Below, piece after piece: positions 22,325-33,990 of a stretch of 64,000 nucleotides of DNA (positions are counted from its first letter, which is position 1; the number at the start of each line of letters is the position of its first letter). Made by a program: the position numbers and the translations under genes. The notes under the pieces were generated by a model, which was not told the DNA's origin, searched no databases, and saw nothing but the letters and a program-made list of their open reading frames with translations. Source of the DNA: Haberlea rhodopensis (taxonomy: Eukaryota; Streptophyta; Magnoliopsida; Lamiales; Gesneriaceae); contig CAJQUN010000056.1 of the NCBI GenBank assembly GCA_907163345.1, forward strand, positions 62,001 through 126,000, written 5' to 3'.

Positions 22325-22799
22325 TTTTGATGTTCATGTTTGTATGTTTCTGGTCAGTCTCAATGTTTCTGGAATTATAATTTGAGGTTGAACAAGACTA
22401 ATTTATTTTGATGTCCATGATTTTAACATTTCATGATTTGTATTTGCTGCCAAAAATGAGAACCAGAATAGAAACTGAATGTGATTTAGCCAATTGGATC
22501 ATTTGTTTTGGCAACAAATACATCAATGCAATTTAGCCACCATATATTTAATAGCCACCAAACTTTCAACATAATATAAAAACTGAAAATGTGTCAATGG
22601 AATTACATTGGTAGGAATTACAGTGGTACAATACATGACACGATTATAGTCCATAAACAAAAGCAATACATTCATCAATACAAACTAAATTCACAACACA
22701 ACCTTACGCCAAGACAACCAAATACACCAACACAACATTCATCAACAACTCTTCGATATCAATACCAACACAACTACAAAAATAATCAAAACTAGCTTT

Positions 22800-23170
22800 C
22801 TTTTCAACATCCTTGATGATTAGTTCTTAAACTTCTGGTTATTTTATCATTCTTGCGGATTTCATCTTCAAGTTCTCTCAATCGTTTCACTACCAGCATG
22901 TTATCATCCTTCAGCCCAGAATTGTTTTAGTCCAGGAATTACTTGTCTTGTTCTACTACACATCTCTGGATCCCACCATTGAAAAGCACCACATTATGCA
23001 GTTGTCTGTAAAGAAGTTATTTGTTAATATAATAAATCCAATCCAATTAAATAATATAACATTACGATAAACGACACTTACTCCCATAATATGCACGAAA
23101 CCTCCTCCCTAGGTTATTCACCATCCAAGATGTCTTCAAGGGAGTTCAACACCACAACTACAAAACATTG
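22800..23170 (-). pseudogene. GRF-type zinc finger protein, broken
   Basis: On the minus strand, 23085-23170 reads MFCSCGVEL then, after a one-base frame break, KTSWMVNNLGRRFRAYYG. At about 22915-23010, after an apparent intron, WWDPEMCSRTRQVIPGL follows. Together these match the plant GRF zinc finger layout (C-x-C-G, TSW..NPGRRF, a third Cys region, W-x-D-P-x-M-C). Downstream, 22820-22900 reads a short charged helix (VVKRLRELEDEIRKNDK) like the coiled coil at the end of such proteins. It points toward the MULE transposase at 21063-22216. Stops and a frameshift indicate a dead copy. It could be a host gene or a second MULE gene. Confidence 0.65.
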
Positions 23171-23766
23171 GGTTTCTTAGCTTAAACCCAATATCTTCAA
23201 AATTTTGCACACTTAAATCTCTTTCATCGTACCAACTCATTGAGATCAGACTTAAAACGTAAAGAAAATTAAGTATCACCAGTTTGCCAATCCTTAGGAA
23301 ATTTAATAACAATTCAAAGCACAAACAACCTAATTAAATGGAGGATAGAGAATGCACACTCTCTTTCACACATCAAACCATGTCAATTCAGAGTAATTCA
23401 ATTTAAAATCCTACACTTGCCCAACACAACCTTCAAAAATATCTAAATAGAAATGAAAATCCTCAACATGGCTACTGTGAAATATATCAAAAATATAACA
23501 CTAATATTTCTAACGTGCAATTCCACACAATTTCTTATCAAACTGTAACACACATAGAAAATGCTGCGCTTCATATCAAACTATGGGCTTCAAAAATTTG
23601 ACAGCAAAACAATACCATAGCATAATACACGGCCACCGAGGTCATTAAATCAAATTTGTCTCCCGCCAATATATATGTAAGAATGACTATATTTGTTTGG
23701 TCTTTTTATTGGTTCAACAACGTCGAAAAGAGAGTTTGACGTTTGTCTCTACTATGTACTTGTCAT

Positions 23767-24220
23767 TAGGGGTCTAACGAATCGAACATGTTCACGAACT
23801 TTTCGAGCGGCTCGATAAATATTTGATTCGAATTCGAAATTCTCGAATTCGAGCCAAACTCAAACATGTTCGAACTTTTTTCGAGCCGAACTCGAGCCCA
23901 AATTACTTTGTTCGATAGTTCGCGAGCCGCTCGTGAACTTTAATATTTTATTAATATAATATAATTATATATTAAATAAATATATTTCGAACATTTCGGG
24001 TATTTATTTTCGAGCAATAATTCGGATAGCTCACGAACATGTTCGAACCTTTTCGAGCTGAACTCGAACTCGAACTCTGATTCGATTCGAACTCGAGCCA
24101 AATTTTTGGAACTATTCGAACTTCGAATTGAACTCGAGCTCGAATATAACTATTTCGAACTGAATTCGAACCTTGAATTTTTCTGCATATTCGACTCGAT
24201 TCGGTTCGTTTACACCCCTA
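23767..24220. mobile_element. hAT-type MITE, 454 bp
   Basis: Terminal inverted repeats TAGGGGTCTAACGAATCGAA (left) and TAGGGGTGTAAACGAACCGAA read inward from the right end. The 8-bp target duplication CTTGTCAT is perfect (23759-23766 and 24221-24228). The interior is made of TTCGAACTCGAG-like words flanking an AT-rich core (about 23940-23990). No transposase is encoded. Confidence 0.92.
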
Positions 24221-24228
24221 CTTGTCAT

Positions 24229-24560
24229 AGCTGCTACTGCTTACTCTTGACTTGTTCCGAAATTTGGATTATCTTCTTAGTTATTGATATCTTTTATTTG
24301 AATGTTGACTTTCAATATCCCGATATGTTAATTTTGTTTAATATTGGTGCATATCGGCTTCTTCTTTCCAACTTTAAATGAATCATGAAACATTACTAAC
24401 TAGCCAATATCCGTATGTTCAGTTCATTTTCTAGATCCTTACTTAAGACAATTTACTTATGTAAATTATATATTGCAAAACCAATCTACAGATTTATCAC
24501 AATATTAATACTACTTTACTAGGTATAAACATAATTACGAGCCATAATAAAGCTTTTGTA
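24229..24560. other. AT-rich stretch without recognised features
   Basis: No ORF or repeat that I can support. Confidence 0.4.
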
Positions 24561-24569
24561 TTTGTTGAA

Positions 24570-24930
24570 GATTTATAAATGTTGGACTGTGGCCGGCGGA
24601 CAGTGGCTCTTCTAGATTGCACTGCGGGAATTGTGGCTCATTTCCTGTAATGGTGGCCATAGTCAACAATATTAGGTAGAAAACAACTAGGGTTTACACC
24701 TATATAAACACATCAAACTCACCCTCACAAATCCATCAATTACCTGAATATCTCTCGAACAACCAAGTTTTTGAGCTGTGTATATGTATTTATGAGAGTG
24801 AGGTTGATATCAATAAATCTATGTTTGTCTCATGTGGACGCAGGTGATAAACCACATAAATCTTGGTGTTCTTAAGTGTTTATAATATTTACACATTATT
24901 TTTGGGTATCCTTGTACAACAATAAACTAT
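24570..24930 (+). repeat. Probable LTR fragment
   Basis: Plus-strand promoter-like TATATAAACA (about 24702), an AATAAA signal near 24805 and the word ATGTGGACGCAGGTGATAAACCAC, which resembles the R-U5 region of plant copia LTRs. Ends and partner not found. Confidence 0.4.
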
Positions 24931-25084
24931 AGGTATTTGAAAGTTGACTCTTGAAAATAATTTTTTTAATTACATATTCACTCACGTGTGACATTATATA
25001 AGTCAAACATGTGGATAGATAACACGGGGATTGTGATTATGTGGGCGGAATAGTCAATCACATGAAAAGCCTGCTCTGACACAA

Positions 25085-25207
25085 TGTTAGAATTCATGGG
25101 ATTCCTACTAATAACCAATTGGTTATGAGAGGAGTAGTTTGGAATCATTTATAAGGAGCAAATTTAGTTTTTTTAAGTTCCCAATGTGGGACAACAACTT
25201 CTCAACA
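25085..25207 (-). repeat. Short TRIM-like LTR
   Basis: A 123-bp segment with TG...CA ends (TGTTAGAATTC ... CTCAACA) containing CCCAATGTGGGAC, a motif frequent in plant TRIM LTRs. A degenerate Met-tRNA PBS (minus GTGTCAGAGC, about 25071-25081) lies next to it. The second LTR was not found. Confidence 0.45.
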
Positions 25208-25532
25208 ATACTATTTCTACATTGTGCATGCATGATACATATATGGACCAGGGCAGATTTGTAGAACTACTAATTTTTTTAAGTATAATTTGTCTTATAC
25301 ATAAAAGTAATTTCCTCAGGCCTAAATTGGATTTTGGTCCTTTCATTAGTCTAAACTCTAAAATAGGCCTTAGTTCAATAACTTGCATTGTTTTGAATTT
25401 TTAATCCTTGTTATAGCAGCATTTCGGTGAAAATAAGTATCAAAACTATAGAAGAAGTCAGTATGTTGCACTAAGATCTATTTTTTTTTTTTTTTTTGAA
25501 AAGGCACTAAGAGCTAATTTTCGAATAAATTG
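25208..25532. other. AT-rich stretch with a T-tract
   Basis: Contains a run of about 17 T near 25480-25497 and no gene. Confidence 0.4.
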
Positions 25533-25651
25533 GTCATGTAAGTTGGTCCAAAATTAGTTTTTAGTTAACTATTTAATCGATTTTAGTTACCTAAGATCTA
25601 ATCTCGATTAAATAGGTAACTAAAATCTAATTTTAGACCAACATACATGAA
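25533..25651. repeat. Imperfect hairpin repeat
   Basis: About 45 bp starting CATGTAAGTTGGTCCAAAA is matched in reverse complement by TTTTAGACCAACATACATG at the right end, with the TTTTAGTTACCTA arms between them. It could be a short MITE. Confidence 0.7.
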
Positions 25652-26139
25652 CAAATTTTTATTTTAACTTTACACTATTTTTGTTAAAAATAATTTATAT
25701 GTGACTATATTTGATAAAAATATTTATATGAGACTACTTTTATTAAAGAAAATAATTTTTTTGATATTATATTTGATTAGTCCTCAAAATTTGAGATTAC
25801 TAAAATAAATACCCCTATTCTTTGTAATTTATTCTTTTCTTGAATTTAAGACTCGAGCAGTCATGTAAGACTTGGGACAATTCATCACAACTTGATATAT
25901 TGATATAAATCGATGCATGTATCTACCATTTGATTTAAATATTGTCCCTCATGCTAGGCACATATTGGTGTCGTAGTAGTATAGATCTCCCTATATAAAG
26001 TGGGAAAATTTAAGTGTCAATGCCCACCTATGTCGAACAATGTACTATCATATTAAATAATCAATAATTTAATACTTATTATTATAAATTAATTAATGCA
26101 ATGGCTTATTATTCATGATTTTACAGAATGTTTATGCTC

Positions 26140-26990
26140 TTAAAACATTAATTCTGGTAAATCATGGTATTTCAAGAACGTAATTATATACATTTTGAAT
26201 TATAAGTATCATGCTAATAAACGAGCATGGATGACTATGTTGTTATTTGAAGAATATGTTCGACAATTTGATAGAAAAATGACTGATAGAAAAGTTTTCT
26301 TACTTGTGAATAATTGTCATGCTCGTCCAAATACTATTGGTTGCAAAATGTTGAATTATTTTTCTTGCCCCTAAATACAACATCAAAGATTCAACATTGT
26401 GATACATAGATTATACGAGATTTTAAGATACATTATCGGCATCGATTTTATCGAAGTCTTTTACAAGGTTATGAAGTAGGCGACTTAAATCCAGAGAAGA
26501 TAAATGTTTTAGATGCAATAAATCTTGTAATTTCAGCTTGGACTATAGATGTTCATGCAAATACAATTGTAAATTGCTTTCATCATTGTAAACTTTGGTC
26601 AACGGATAACATGGTTTCAGAGAAATTGGATAAACAATAAAATGGTGAAGGCACTCAAGGACTACAAAATCTAATCACAGAGTTAAATTATCGTAATAGA
26701 ATGAAAGTCGAATATCTCTTGAACTACAAGAAAATAACACAACTGCAGAGATATTGACTGACGAACAGATAATTGAAAGAGTGATGAGAACTGATAAATG
26801 TGATGAAGTTGAAGATAGTTCTACTACATATCATCCTTATCAAAAATTCTTAAAGCAACGATGACATTGAATAATATTTTGTTGAATTATGAAAAAACCA
26901 CACCAAAAGTTCTTACTATATTATGAAAAGTCATATAGATGGATTCAAAGTAACATCAATTCAACAAGAAACAAATGACAATTGAGTCAT
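26140..26990 (+). pseudogene. Pogo/Tigger-type (CENP-B-like) transposase remnant
   Basis: The conserved stretch 26205-26640 reads KRAWMTMLLFEEYVRQFDRKM, KVFLLVNNCHARPN, then the region equivalent to the hydrophobic PPNTTS segment with stops, FYKVMK and NPEKINVLDAINLVISAWTIDV. This is the DDE_1 endonuclease domain of plant pogo-like elements. The usual second catalytic Asp (LLVDNC) is Asn here. Stops and frameshifts occur throughout. The following 26650-26880 keeps a low-complexity acidic tail (LTDEQIIERVMRTDKCDEVEDSS). No terminal repeats were identified. 25652-26139 to the left shows nothing recognisable. Confidence 0.75.
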
Positions 26991-27399
26991 TTTTATGATA
27001 TTCATAGATTAATCATAAATGTAATATGCATTAAGGAGTTATTAATTTATATACTGAATGTGATCTATATGAATTCTCGTATATGTATTATCTTATAAAT
27101 TTAGTAAATTATTAATTTAGAATGTTATCCCCAAGTCGGGAACATACAAAGTTTTATCTAAGCGATGTAATTAATTAATCATGTATTTTTTTATAAGGCA
27201 AAATTATTCATAGAGTATAAGTAGTACTCATCAAAAAGGGAGAAAGAAAAAGAACAACATTACAAAGACGCAAGACAACTAAATACAAAAGCAGGGTTCA
27301 CCAACCAATCTATTAAAGAATAACTACACTGCAAAAAAAAAAAAAAGATGACAACCATGATCAGAATATAATCTTTACTACCTCCACAAGTTTTTCTTT

Positions 27400-28290
27400 A
27401 ATATGAACCTTCCCTTGAAAGATAACTTCATGTCTCACTTTCCAAATACTCCAAACAATACAATGGCACAAACCCTTCCAAAGAACACAAAAACTCTGCA
27501 TAGAGTTCAACCCTTGGTGTTATACCAAGTGTTGATCAATGAGATTATGACACATAGAAGTCACCCAGAACCAATCATAACATTGTTCCAAACAAGGCTG
27601 CTAAGGACAAGAAGTAACAAATGATGTGCATCCTCAGCCTCTGTACTGCATAAAACACAAATTACACAACTTGGCACATTCAAGACGTTTCTCCTCATGG
27701 AATTAACTTTAGTAGGAGCTCTGTTCAGCACGAGTTTGCAAACAAAACAAACAACCTTACTTGGGACACCTTTGATCCAAATGAATTGGCTCACAAAACT
27801 ATGCAAGGAAGCAAGACACCGAGTCAGTTTCACTGCACTGTACGCTGAAGTAGTTGAGAATACGCCATCATATTCCATCTCCCATTTCCAAATATCTGCT
27901 ATATTCTCTTTTAGATTGCATCTATACAAGAAAGATGTTAATTCAACAAAAAAGTGAAGCTTCCTACTCAAATAAAGGTCTTCTCCATCTCCACACCCAA
28001 AACCAGACTCCTTCCCTTCATTATCTCTAGATATGTTATACAGCCTATGAAATTTTCTAGCGAGAGGTTCATCCCCTACCCAACTATCATGCTAAAAACA
28101 AGTACTCGTCCCATAACCTACCACTCTAGAAACTCCCCCATCGAACCACTTCACTCCCTCTAATTCACACGCCTTCAACACCTCCCTCCACCAGCTAGAG
28201 GTCATACTATTACGACCTGACCCTCTTTCTACCATCTCTGACACACTGTCCACCCCATACTTAGACACCAAAACCATCACCCACAAATGA
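27400..28290 (-). pseudogene. LINE 3' remnant with zf-RVT domain
   Basis: On the minus strand 28286-28092 reads VLVSKYGVD... and SSWWREVLKACELEGVKWFDGGVSRVVGYG. 27971-27561 reads IWKWEMEYDGVFSTTSAYS, FIWIKGVPSKVVCFVCKLVLNRAPTKVNSMRRNVL and CVICVLCSTEAEDAHHLL. This is the C-terminal end of a plant L1-type ORF2, the zf-RVT region. The 3' tail toward 27180 has no clear poly(A). The upstream RT core is missing, which is normal for a 5'-truncated LINE insertion. Confidence 0.82.
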
Positions 28291-29158
28291 TTTCTCTCAA
28301 TTAATACTTTTAAGATAATCTAGTAATTAATAAAAAGGTATTTAATCTATAATTAGTTATTTATTATATCATATAGTGATATGTGATAAAAATATATTTT
28401 TATTTTTATTTTTATCAAGTTACTCAATTAAATATGACTTAATGTAGACTATTATACTTCCAAAATAAGAATGCATTGTGTTTGTGTTAATTACTAAATA
28501 TTCATTAATTTAATTAAATGTAGTCAACAAACTAGTCATAAATACATTTTAAAGTTTGTTTATCTAAATAATATCACAAAGTTTATGATGGTTTTAGAAT
28601 ATATATATTGTACTATATTTTTAATTTATCAAATTTATTCTTAAATTATATTTTCAACCGAAGCTAGAATGGAAATAAACATTTTCAGTAAAAATTATTA
28701 ATATAATGAGTATTTTATACATGATTACAATAACTATATAATTATGGAAAGTTGTGACATTACTTGAAATTTAAAAGATAAATAAAGAAAAACTATGGAC
28801 TCTACTCGATGCAAGGTGTATTGTTGGACTTGCGTCGTATGTGATCAACCAGAGTAAGCGATTTTCTTGCATCTTCTATTTATATTTTATACAAGTCACA
28901 CCTACTTCAGCTTTGGATGTCTTCTAATTGTTTGTAGGATAGGATGACGTAATGATCAAATGATGTGTGGATGTACGTACAATTTAAAATATTTTAATTT
29001 ACAATATTACAATACTTTGATATATCGACAAATGCCACGTTCTACAATTGTTACCAAAGCTAAATCATGAGTTATTAAGGGTTTCTCAAGTATAATGTAT
29101 CAAAAATAATTTTGCTGTATCATTATTATTAACTATACTTTTGTCGGTGTTTAATGCA
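28291..29158. other. AT-rich intergenic stretch
   Basis: No gene, repeat or promoter that I can support. Confidence 0.4.
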
Positions 29159-29159
29159 C

Positions 29160-29215
29160 ACTCCTGAATAGGAGTGGGCATTCGGTTAATTCGGTTAACA
29201 ACCGAACCGATGTTA
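29160..29215. repeat. Possible hAT-MITE end
   Basis: AGGAGTGGGCATTCGGTTAA followed by the GGTTAACAACCGAACCGA inverted repeat resembles the ends of GGTGGGCA-type plant hAT MITEs. Partner end not found. Confidence 0.35.
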
Positions 29216-29668
29216 GTATGTACTCACAAAGTCATCTCTGACAGATACACAACGAGGTATGAGACTAAATGACGGCAAGGATATCATCTTATCAATACGT
29301 GTTTGTCTATAAGTAGATGTAAATTTTTGGGTTTTTGAATATCCAATATTTGTTAATAGGAAAAAATGATTGAATTATAAATTATAGTAGTTCGATTTTG
29401 AGATAACCGTCAACCAGGGGTTTACAGACTCGAGAATGCGACAATATACCATATAAGTGTCCTTGGGTAGCATCCACTGTTGATTTTAATTGATGTGTAA
29501 TATTCGACGTAATGATGATGATACTCTTAACGACATACTAACCACAAGATAGAGCATCCCAAGTCACAATCAAAGAAACCACCATTATAAAGATGTCGAG
29601 AAATAGAAAATATTCATGTATCTAGAAATTGTGCAGATTTGAAACTGAATTACTGCCCAAGAAAATAT

Positions 29669-29703
29669 ATGTGTGTGTATATATTTGTGTTTGTGTGTGT
29701 GTT
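29669..29703. repeat. TG-rich microsatellite
   Basis: Interrupted (TG)n with TATATT. Confidence 0.7.
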
Positions 29704-29956
29704 ATTTATGGTAAACCACATGATACAGAGATGCCCATATTTCCATGTGCCTGCTGCTTTTTCTTGCCTCCTACAATATGCAACCGTATCAGAGAATACA
29801 CCCAACAACCCATGAAGCAAACATAAATGATAAATACATGCAAGTCAGTACATATTATGGACCCACTTCCTTCTAGAAGGTTTTCTTTTTACTGACTATC
29901 TGTGCCTGTGTGAAAGCGAGTATGTGAACAGAACATCTTTTTTATATCGAGATTGG

Positions 29957-30310
29957 CTTGGTCACCCTCTTCCAAACCCACCCTCATCTCGCCCTACCTT
30001 ATTCAATATTGGATCGAGTTCAACGGTCTTTGTATTTATATCTACATAATACGTTTCATCCTTTGCGGCACCTACATGCGTCTGCGCTAGAATTGGCACA
30101 AAAAAACTCATTGGACAATTTGTCTCGATCCAATTATGTGAAATACCCATGTAGCCTTACATAACTATGCACATGATCGAAACATACGGGGGACCACCCT
30201 ATTCCAAATCCATCTCTCCCCCCTCAAATCTTTCTCTATTGGTCCAGGGTGAGTCGTGTTCGTAACTATCACTCTCATACAATAAGATGCACTATGCATG
30301 GCCGCCACAT
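29957..30310. repeat. Diverged tandem pair, about 233-bp spacing
   Basis: GGTCACCCTCTTCCAAACCCA at 29957 and GACCACCCTATTCCAAATCCA at about 30190 are each followed at equal distance by CTATTGG/TATTGG and later by a GTTTCATCC/CCGTTTCAT box. It looks like an old duplication. 30311-31368 is otherwise featureless. Confidence 0.4.
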
Positions 30311-31414
30311 ACATCCGTTTCATAGGGATAGATGTTATTCTTGTGGCGCAACTAGAAAATGAATATTGGAGGCTATACTGAAACCTTAAAAGATTTTTCA
30401 GGCCAAAATCTGCTAGACATTTTATAGAATTATTATGCATGTATACAGAGAAATGTGGGGAGGGACCGACCGCCTTTCCTGGACCACTCTCTCTTCCAGC
30501 GAGGCTTATCACATAGATGCATTAGACACAAAATACACAAGACTTTTCCACAGTCAATTGGTTAATCTCCAACTGCCACATGGTGTGTTTTCCTATAGCA
30601 TTAGATACATTCTGCACTCTCAGAACTCAACACACAAAGTTTATTTCTGATTTCATGCACTGATGAGATTTCCAATTGAATCTTTCTATGAGATGTTCAA
30701 AGATTTGTTCAGGGCATGGAAACATAGCAAAAAACACAATAAAAGAATAAATTTTTGTATCATTGTGTTTAGCATCGTTAAAGGTACTAGAAATTCTATT
30801 CCACACGACATGATACAGATGAATTATATCTCCATTTATACGTTTACATCAACATGCATTAGTCATTCAAATATATTTCTTATCTTTGTTATTGAATTTT
30901 CCTGAGATTCGTTACAAAATAATCAATCAGTAAAGCATTCGGGCTATTTTTCCACTAATGAGTAATCATTTACATCAAAGTGATGTTATCAAGACAGTCG
31001 GCCTCGGCTTTGATTTCTTAGAATCATTATCAAAGTTTACCTGGAGATTCATTTGAAAATAAACAATCAATGAACCCTTTGGTCCATCATCCCAATAAGA
31101 ACACAATAATGCAACAGGAGCATTGCAAATTATGCAAGAGCAATAATTCAAGAAAGGTCCTAGTGTCGTTACATAGGTGTCCACAATACATGTAAGAATA
31201 ATAGCAACAAATTCGGGCAAGTTGCATGACCGAATGCTTATACTTTTTGGAACAACAGATTATGATTTCATAAACGTGTGTTCCAACATAATTAATAGAT
31301 AACAAACAAGTGATTTGAAGGGGATTAACAAATCAATCAGACAATCACCTCACAATCAAGAAATTAATAAATTGTTTATTTACCTCGTTGTGCATCAAAA
31401 TGTCTAGCACAGGT

Positions 31415-31720
31415 CTAGAGAGAGAGAGAGAGTCTTTTGAATTTTTCCCGCCTGTCTGCGCCTCCTCACCCTTCGCCGCCCGGCGATCCCCCCCCTAACC
31501 CTAACTATGTCCCTTCCTCCTCCGAACCAGCTAGCATCGATCGCGTTTAGAGAGAGTGTGAGTCTCTCGTTTTTTGTTTTCCTGCCAACCGGCGCCTCCT
31601 CACCCTTCGCCGCCCGGCGCTCTTTCCGGCTGGACCACCCACCCCCTACCCGTAACCCTTTCCCAACCTCCTCCGAGCTTGTTCCCCTCGGGTCCTCTCT
31701 GCGTCGAGCCCTACCCTACA
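31415..31720 (+). repeat. LINE 5' tandem repeats, about 132-bp period
   Basis: Two diverged units. Each has a GAGAGAG run, a T-rich step, the shared core GCGCCTCCTCACCCTTCGCC (about 31460 and 31592), then CCCTAACCCTAAC or CCCGTAACCCTT and a CCTCCTCCGA box. They lie at the very 5' end, where the LINE promoter is expected. Confidence 0.8.
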
Positions 31721-33990
31721 CCATGCAGTCTGCTCGCATATTCAGGCCACCTCGTCCGTGCCCAGCATTTCCCCTTGCTCGCGAGCAGGTTGTTCCAGCC
31801 TCTTTTGGGTCGCGGCTCACCCGGCCCGGTGGTGGGTATCTCCGCCCACTGTCTCGTTCAGCCTTCCCTCACCCTATCCCTCCCTTTTCCGCGCATGCTC
31901 CTGCCTCCTTTGGGCCGTGTCTCGCCCGCCCAGGTGGTGGGTCTCTTTGCCCACTATCTTCGGGTTTTATTCGCCCTGTAACTAGTCATCATGTCCTTCC
32001 TTCGTTTGACCGTGTAAGTTTTAACCCTAGCTTTGCTTCAAGACCGAGCGATAGACAGCACGGGTTTCAGAGGCAGCTCCGACCCAACAAAGGAGCGGGG
32101 CTGAATCAATCAAGGCTACACCAGAAGTTAAATGAATTCTTTAAGGACTCGGTACCATATTTCTTCACTAACTTCCCAGAGGGGTGGCTACCAGAGAATA
32201 TGATCCGCACTTTCCAAAAGGTGGGTGAAGTCAGCGATCTGTTTGTGCCAAATAAGAGAGACCTCAAAGGAAACCGGTTTGGGTTCGTTAGGTTCAAGGC
32301 TAGCTCGGTTGGAGATGATGTCGAGGATAAGCTGAACCAGATTTGGTTGGGTTCATACAAGCTCAGAGCTGACAAGCCTCGGTTTTTAACAGGAATGAGG
32401 CTCCACCAGCTAAGACTAATGGCGGTGTGGTATTTGATCGAAAGTTGTTGAGTGAAAGAAATGGTAAGTCGTACGTCGAGGTTGCGAGGGTCAACTTAGA
32501 TCGCAACAAGTTTGAAGAACCTCGAGTTCAACCTAGACCAGAGGCAGGACTGACGTTTCGAGCTAGACCAGAGGAGACGTCTTGGTTAGATGGATGTCTT
32601 GTTGGTAGATTGATTGATCAGGTACACAGGATTCAGATTCTAGACGAATTCAGGGCGAATGGCCTGCTGGAGACAAAAATTATACCCATCGGAGACTCTC
32701 AGGTACTCATCTTCCACGAACGGAAGGATAAACTTGCGCAGATCCTTAGGGACGAGAAAGACTGGTTAGACTTATGGTTTAAAGATATCTCTACGTGGAG
32801 TGATAGGGCTATTTCACCGACAAGAGAAACTTGGGTCAGATGTTCGGGCATTCCAGCCGAAGCTTGGTGTCCGAGATTCTTTGAGCTGCTATCAGTTTCA
32901 TTGGGTAGGTTGATAGATATCGACAAGGAAACACTGCACAGAGACAATCTGGAGATTGCACGACTAATGATCGACACCCCACGTCAGGAACTTATTAACA
33001 GAACGATCAGAGTAAACATTGACGGCTCGGTGTCTTACATTAGAGTAATGGAGGACATTTTCTCCCAGGACAGGGTGGAGCTCTTCCCACCTAATCATAT
33101 GAACTCGGGTTGGGCCAAAGTTCATCATGGAAATTCAGAATCCTCTGCTTCAGAACCGGACTATTTTGACGAGGTGGTTCCTCAGTCGCCAATGGAGGTT
33201 GGATTGTTGGCAGATATTCATACCAGTCTCTACAACAACTGTAGCCAGGGACTCCGGGAGTCAACGCTTGTAAAAGGAACCGACCAATTTAGGTGCGACA
33301 AAGCTGAGGAGGAGTGCCTTAAGGCGCAAGGACATGAGCAAGGAACCGCGCAAATTCTGGCTGGACCAGGAATGGAGGAGTGCTCGAAGGCGAAAGGACA
33401 TGAGAAAGCTTGTGTTAGCCAACCAGCAACGTCGTCATCGGGTGGCAAGCAAATCCCAGCCACTTCAGAGGCCTTTGGACCAATCTCCAAACGTCATGGA
33501 TTCATCCCCAGAGCCACTTTTTAAATACTCTCGGAGGAACGGGAAGGGCCTCCAGAGGTACAAAAGGCAGCTACGGAAAAGGACCATTAAGGCAAAAAAG
33601 AAGGCAGACCAGGGGAAATGGAAAAGTTTCATTAAGGACATGTGCGGGGATGAAGATGCACCTCCCTCTCGGGAAGAGACCACCCAAGGGGCGGTTGACG
33701 CTCCTGACATGAAGTTAGCTCAGGAAAAACGAGCTCAGGCACCGCCTTCTGCCTCAGCCGAATCGAATGCTGCACGGCTAGCGAGGTCCTATCCGGTACT
33801 GCGAGAAGAGGCTTTACTGAAGGAAGCCACGGACATATGGAATTTGGGTAAGTCTCTGGGGCTACAGGCGGTAGGAAATGAGCAGGAGATCATCGGTAAG
33901 TTAGTCGAGATGGAAATTCGAGACAAAGGGGCGATTCGAGACAAATTGAGTGCCGATGCTGAGCCGGGGGTTTCGAACAGGTTTTTATGA
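31507..33990 (+). pseudogene. LINE ORF1 (RRM plus DUF4283-like), frameshifted
   Basis: The RNA-binding ORF1 protein of a plant L1. The frame from ATG 31507 begins with a Pro/Ser-rich stretch containing two copies of a 35-residue repeat (31798-32010, PASFG...RPGGG...PLS). An RRM follows at about 32150-32390 (PYFFTNFPEGW, RFGFVRFKA). An indel near 32385-32400 shifts coding to the frame at 32427-33524, which holds the DUF4283-like part (WLDGCLVGRLI, LDLWFKDISTWSD, TWVRCSGIPAEAWCPRFFELL). A second indel near 33480 moves coding to the frame ending at 33990, a basic then helical tail. Its stop TGA overlaps the ORF2 start as ATGA. Confidence 0.85.

Noticed and set aside
22589..22795. 68-codon ORF rich in Gln, His, Asn and Thr
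   Set aside because: Low-complexity AC-rich sequence; no homology recognised.
29629..29826. Cys-rich small peptide
   Set aside because: Overlaps a TG microsatellite and has no support beyond being open.
31574..31985. Other open frames in the LINE 5' region
   Set aside because: GC-rich shadows of the ORF1 frame; only the frame leading into the RRM has support.
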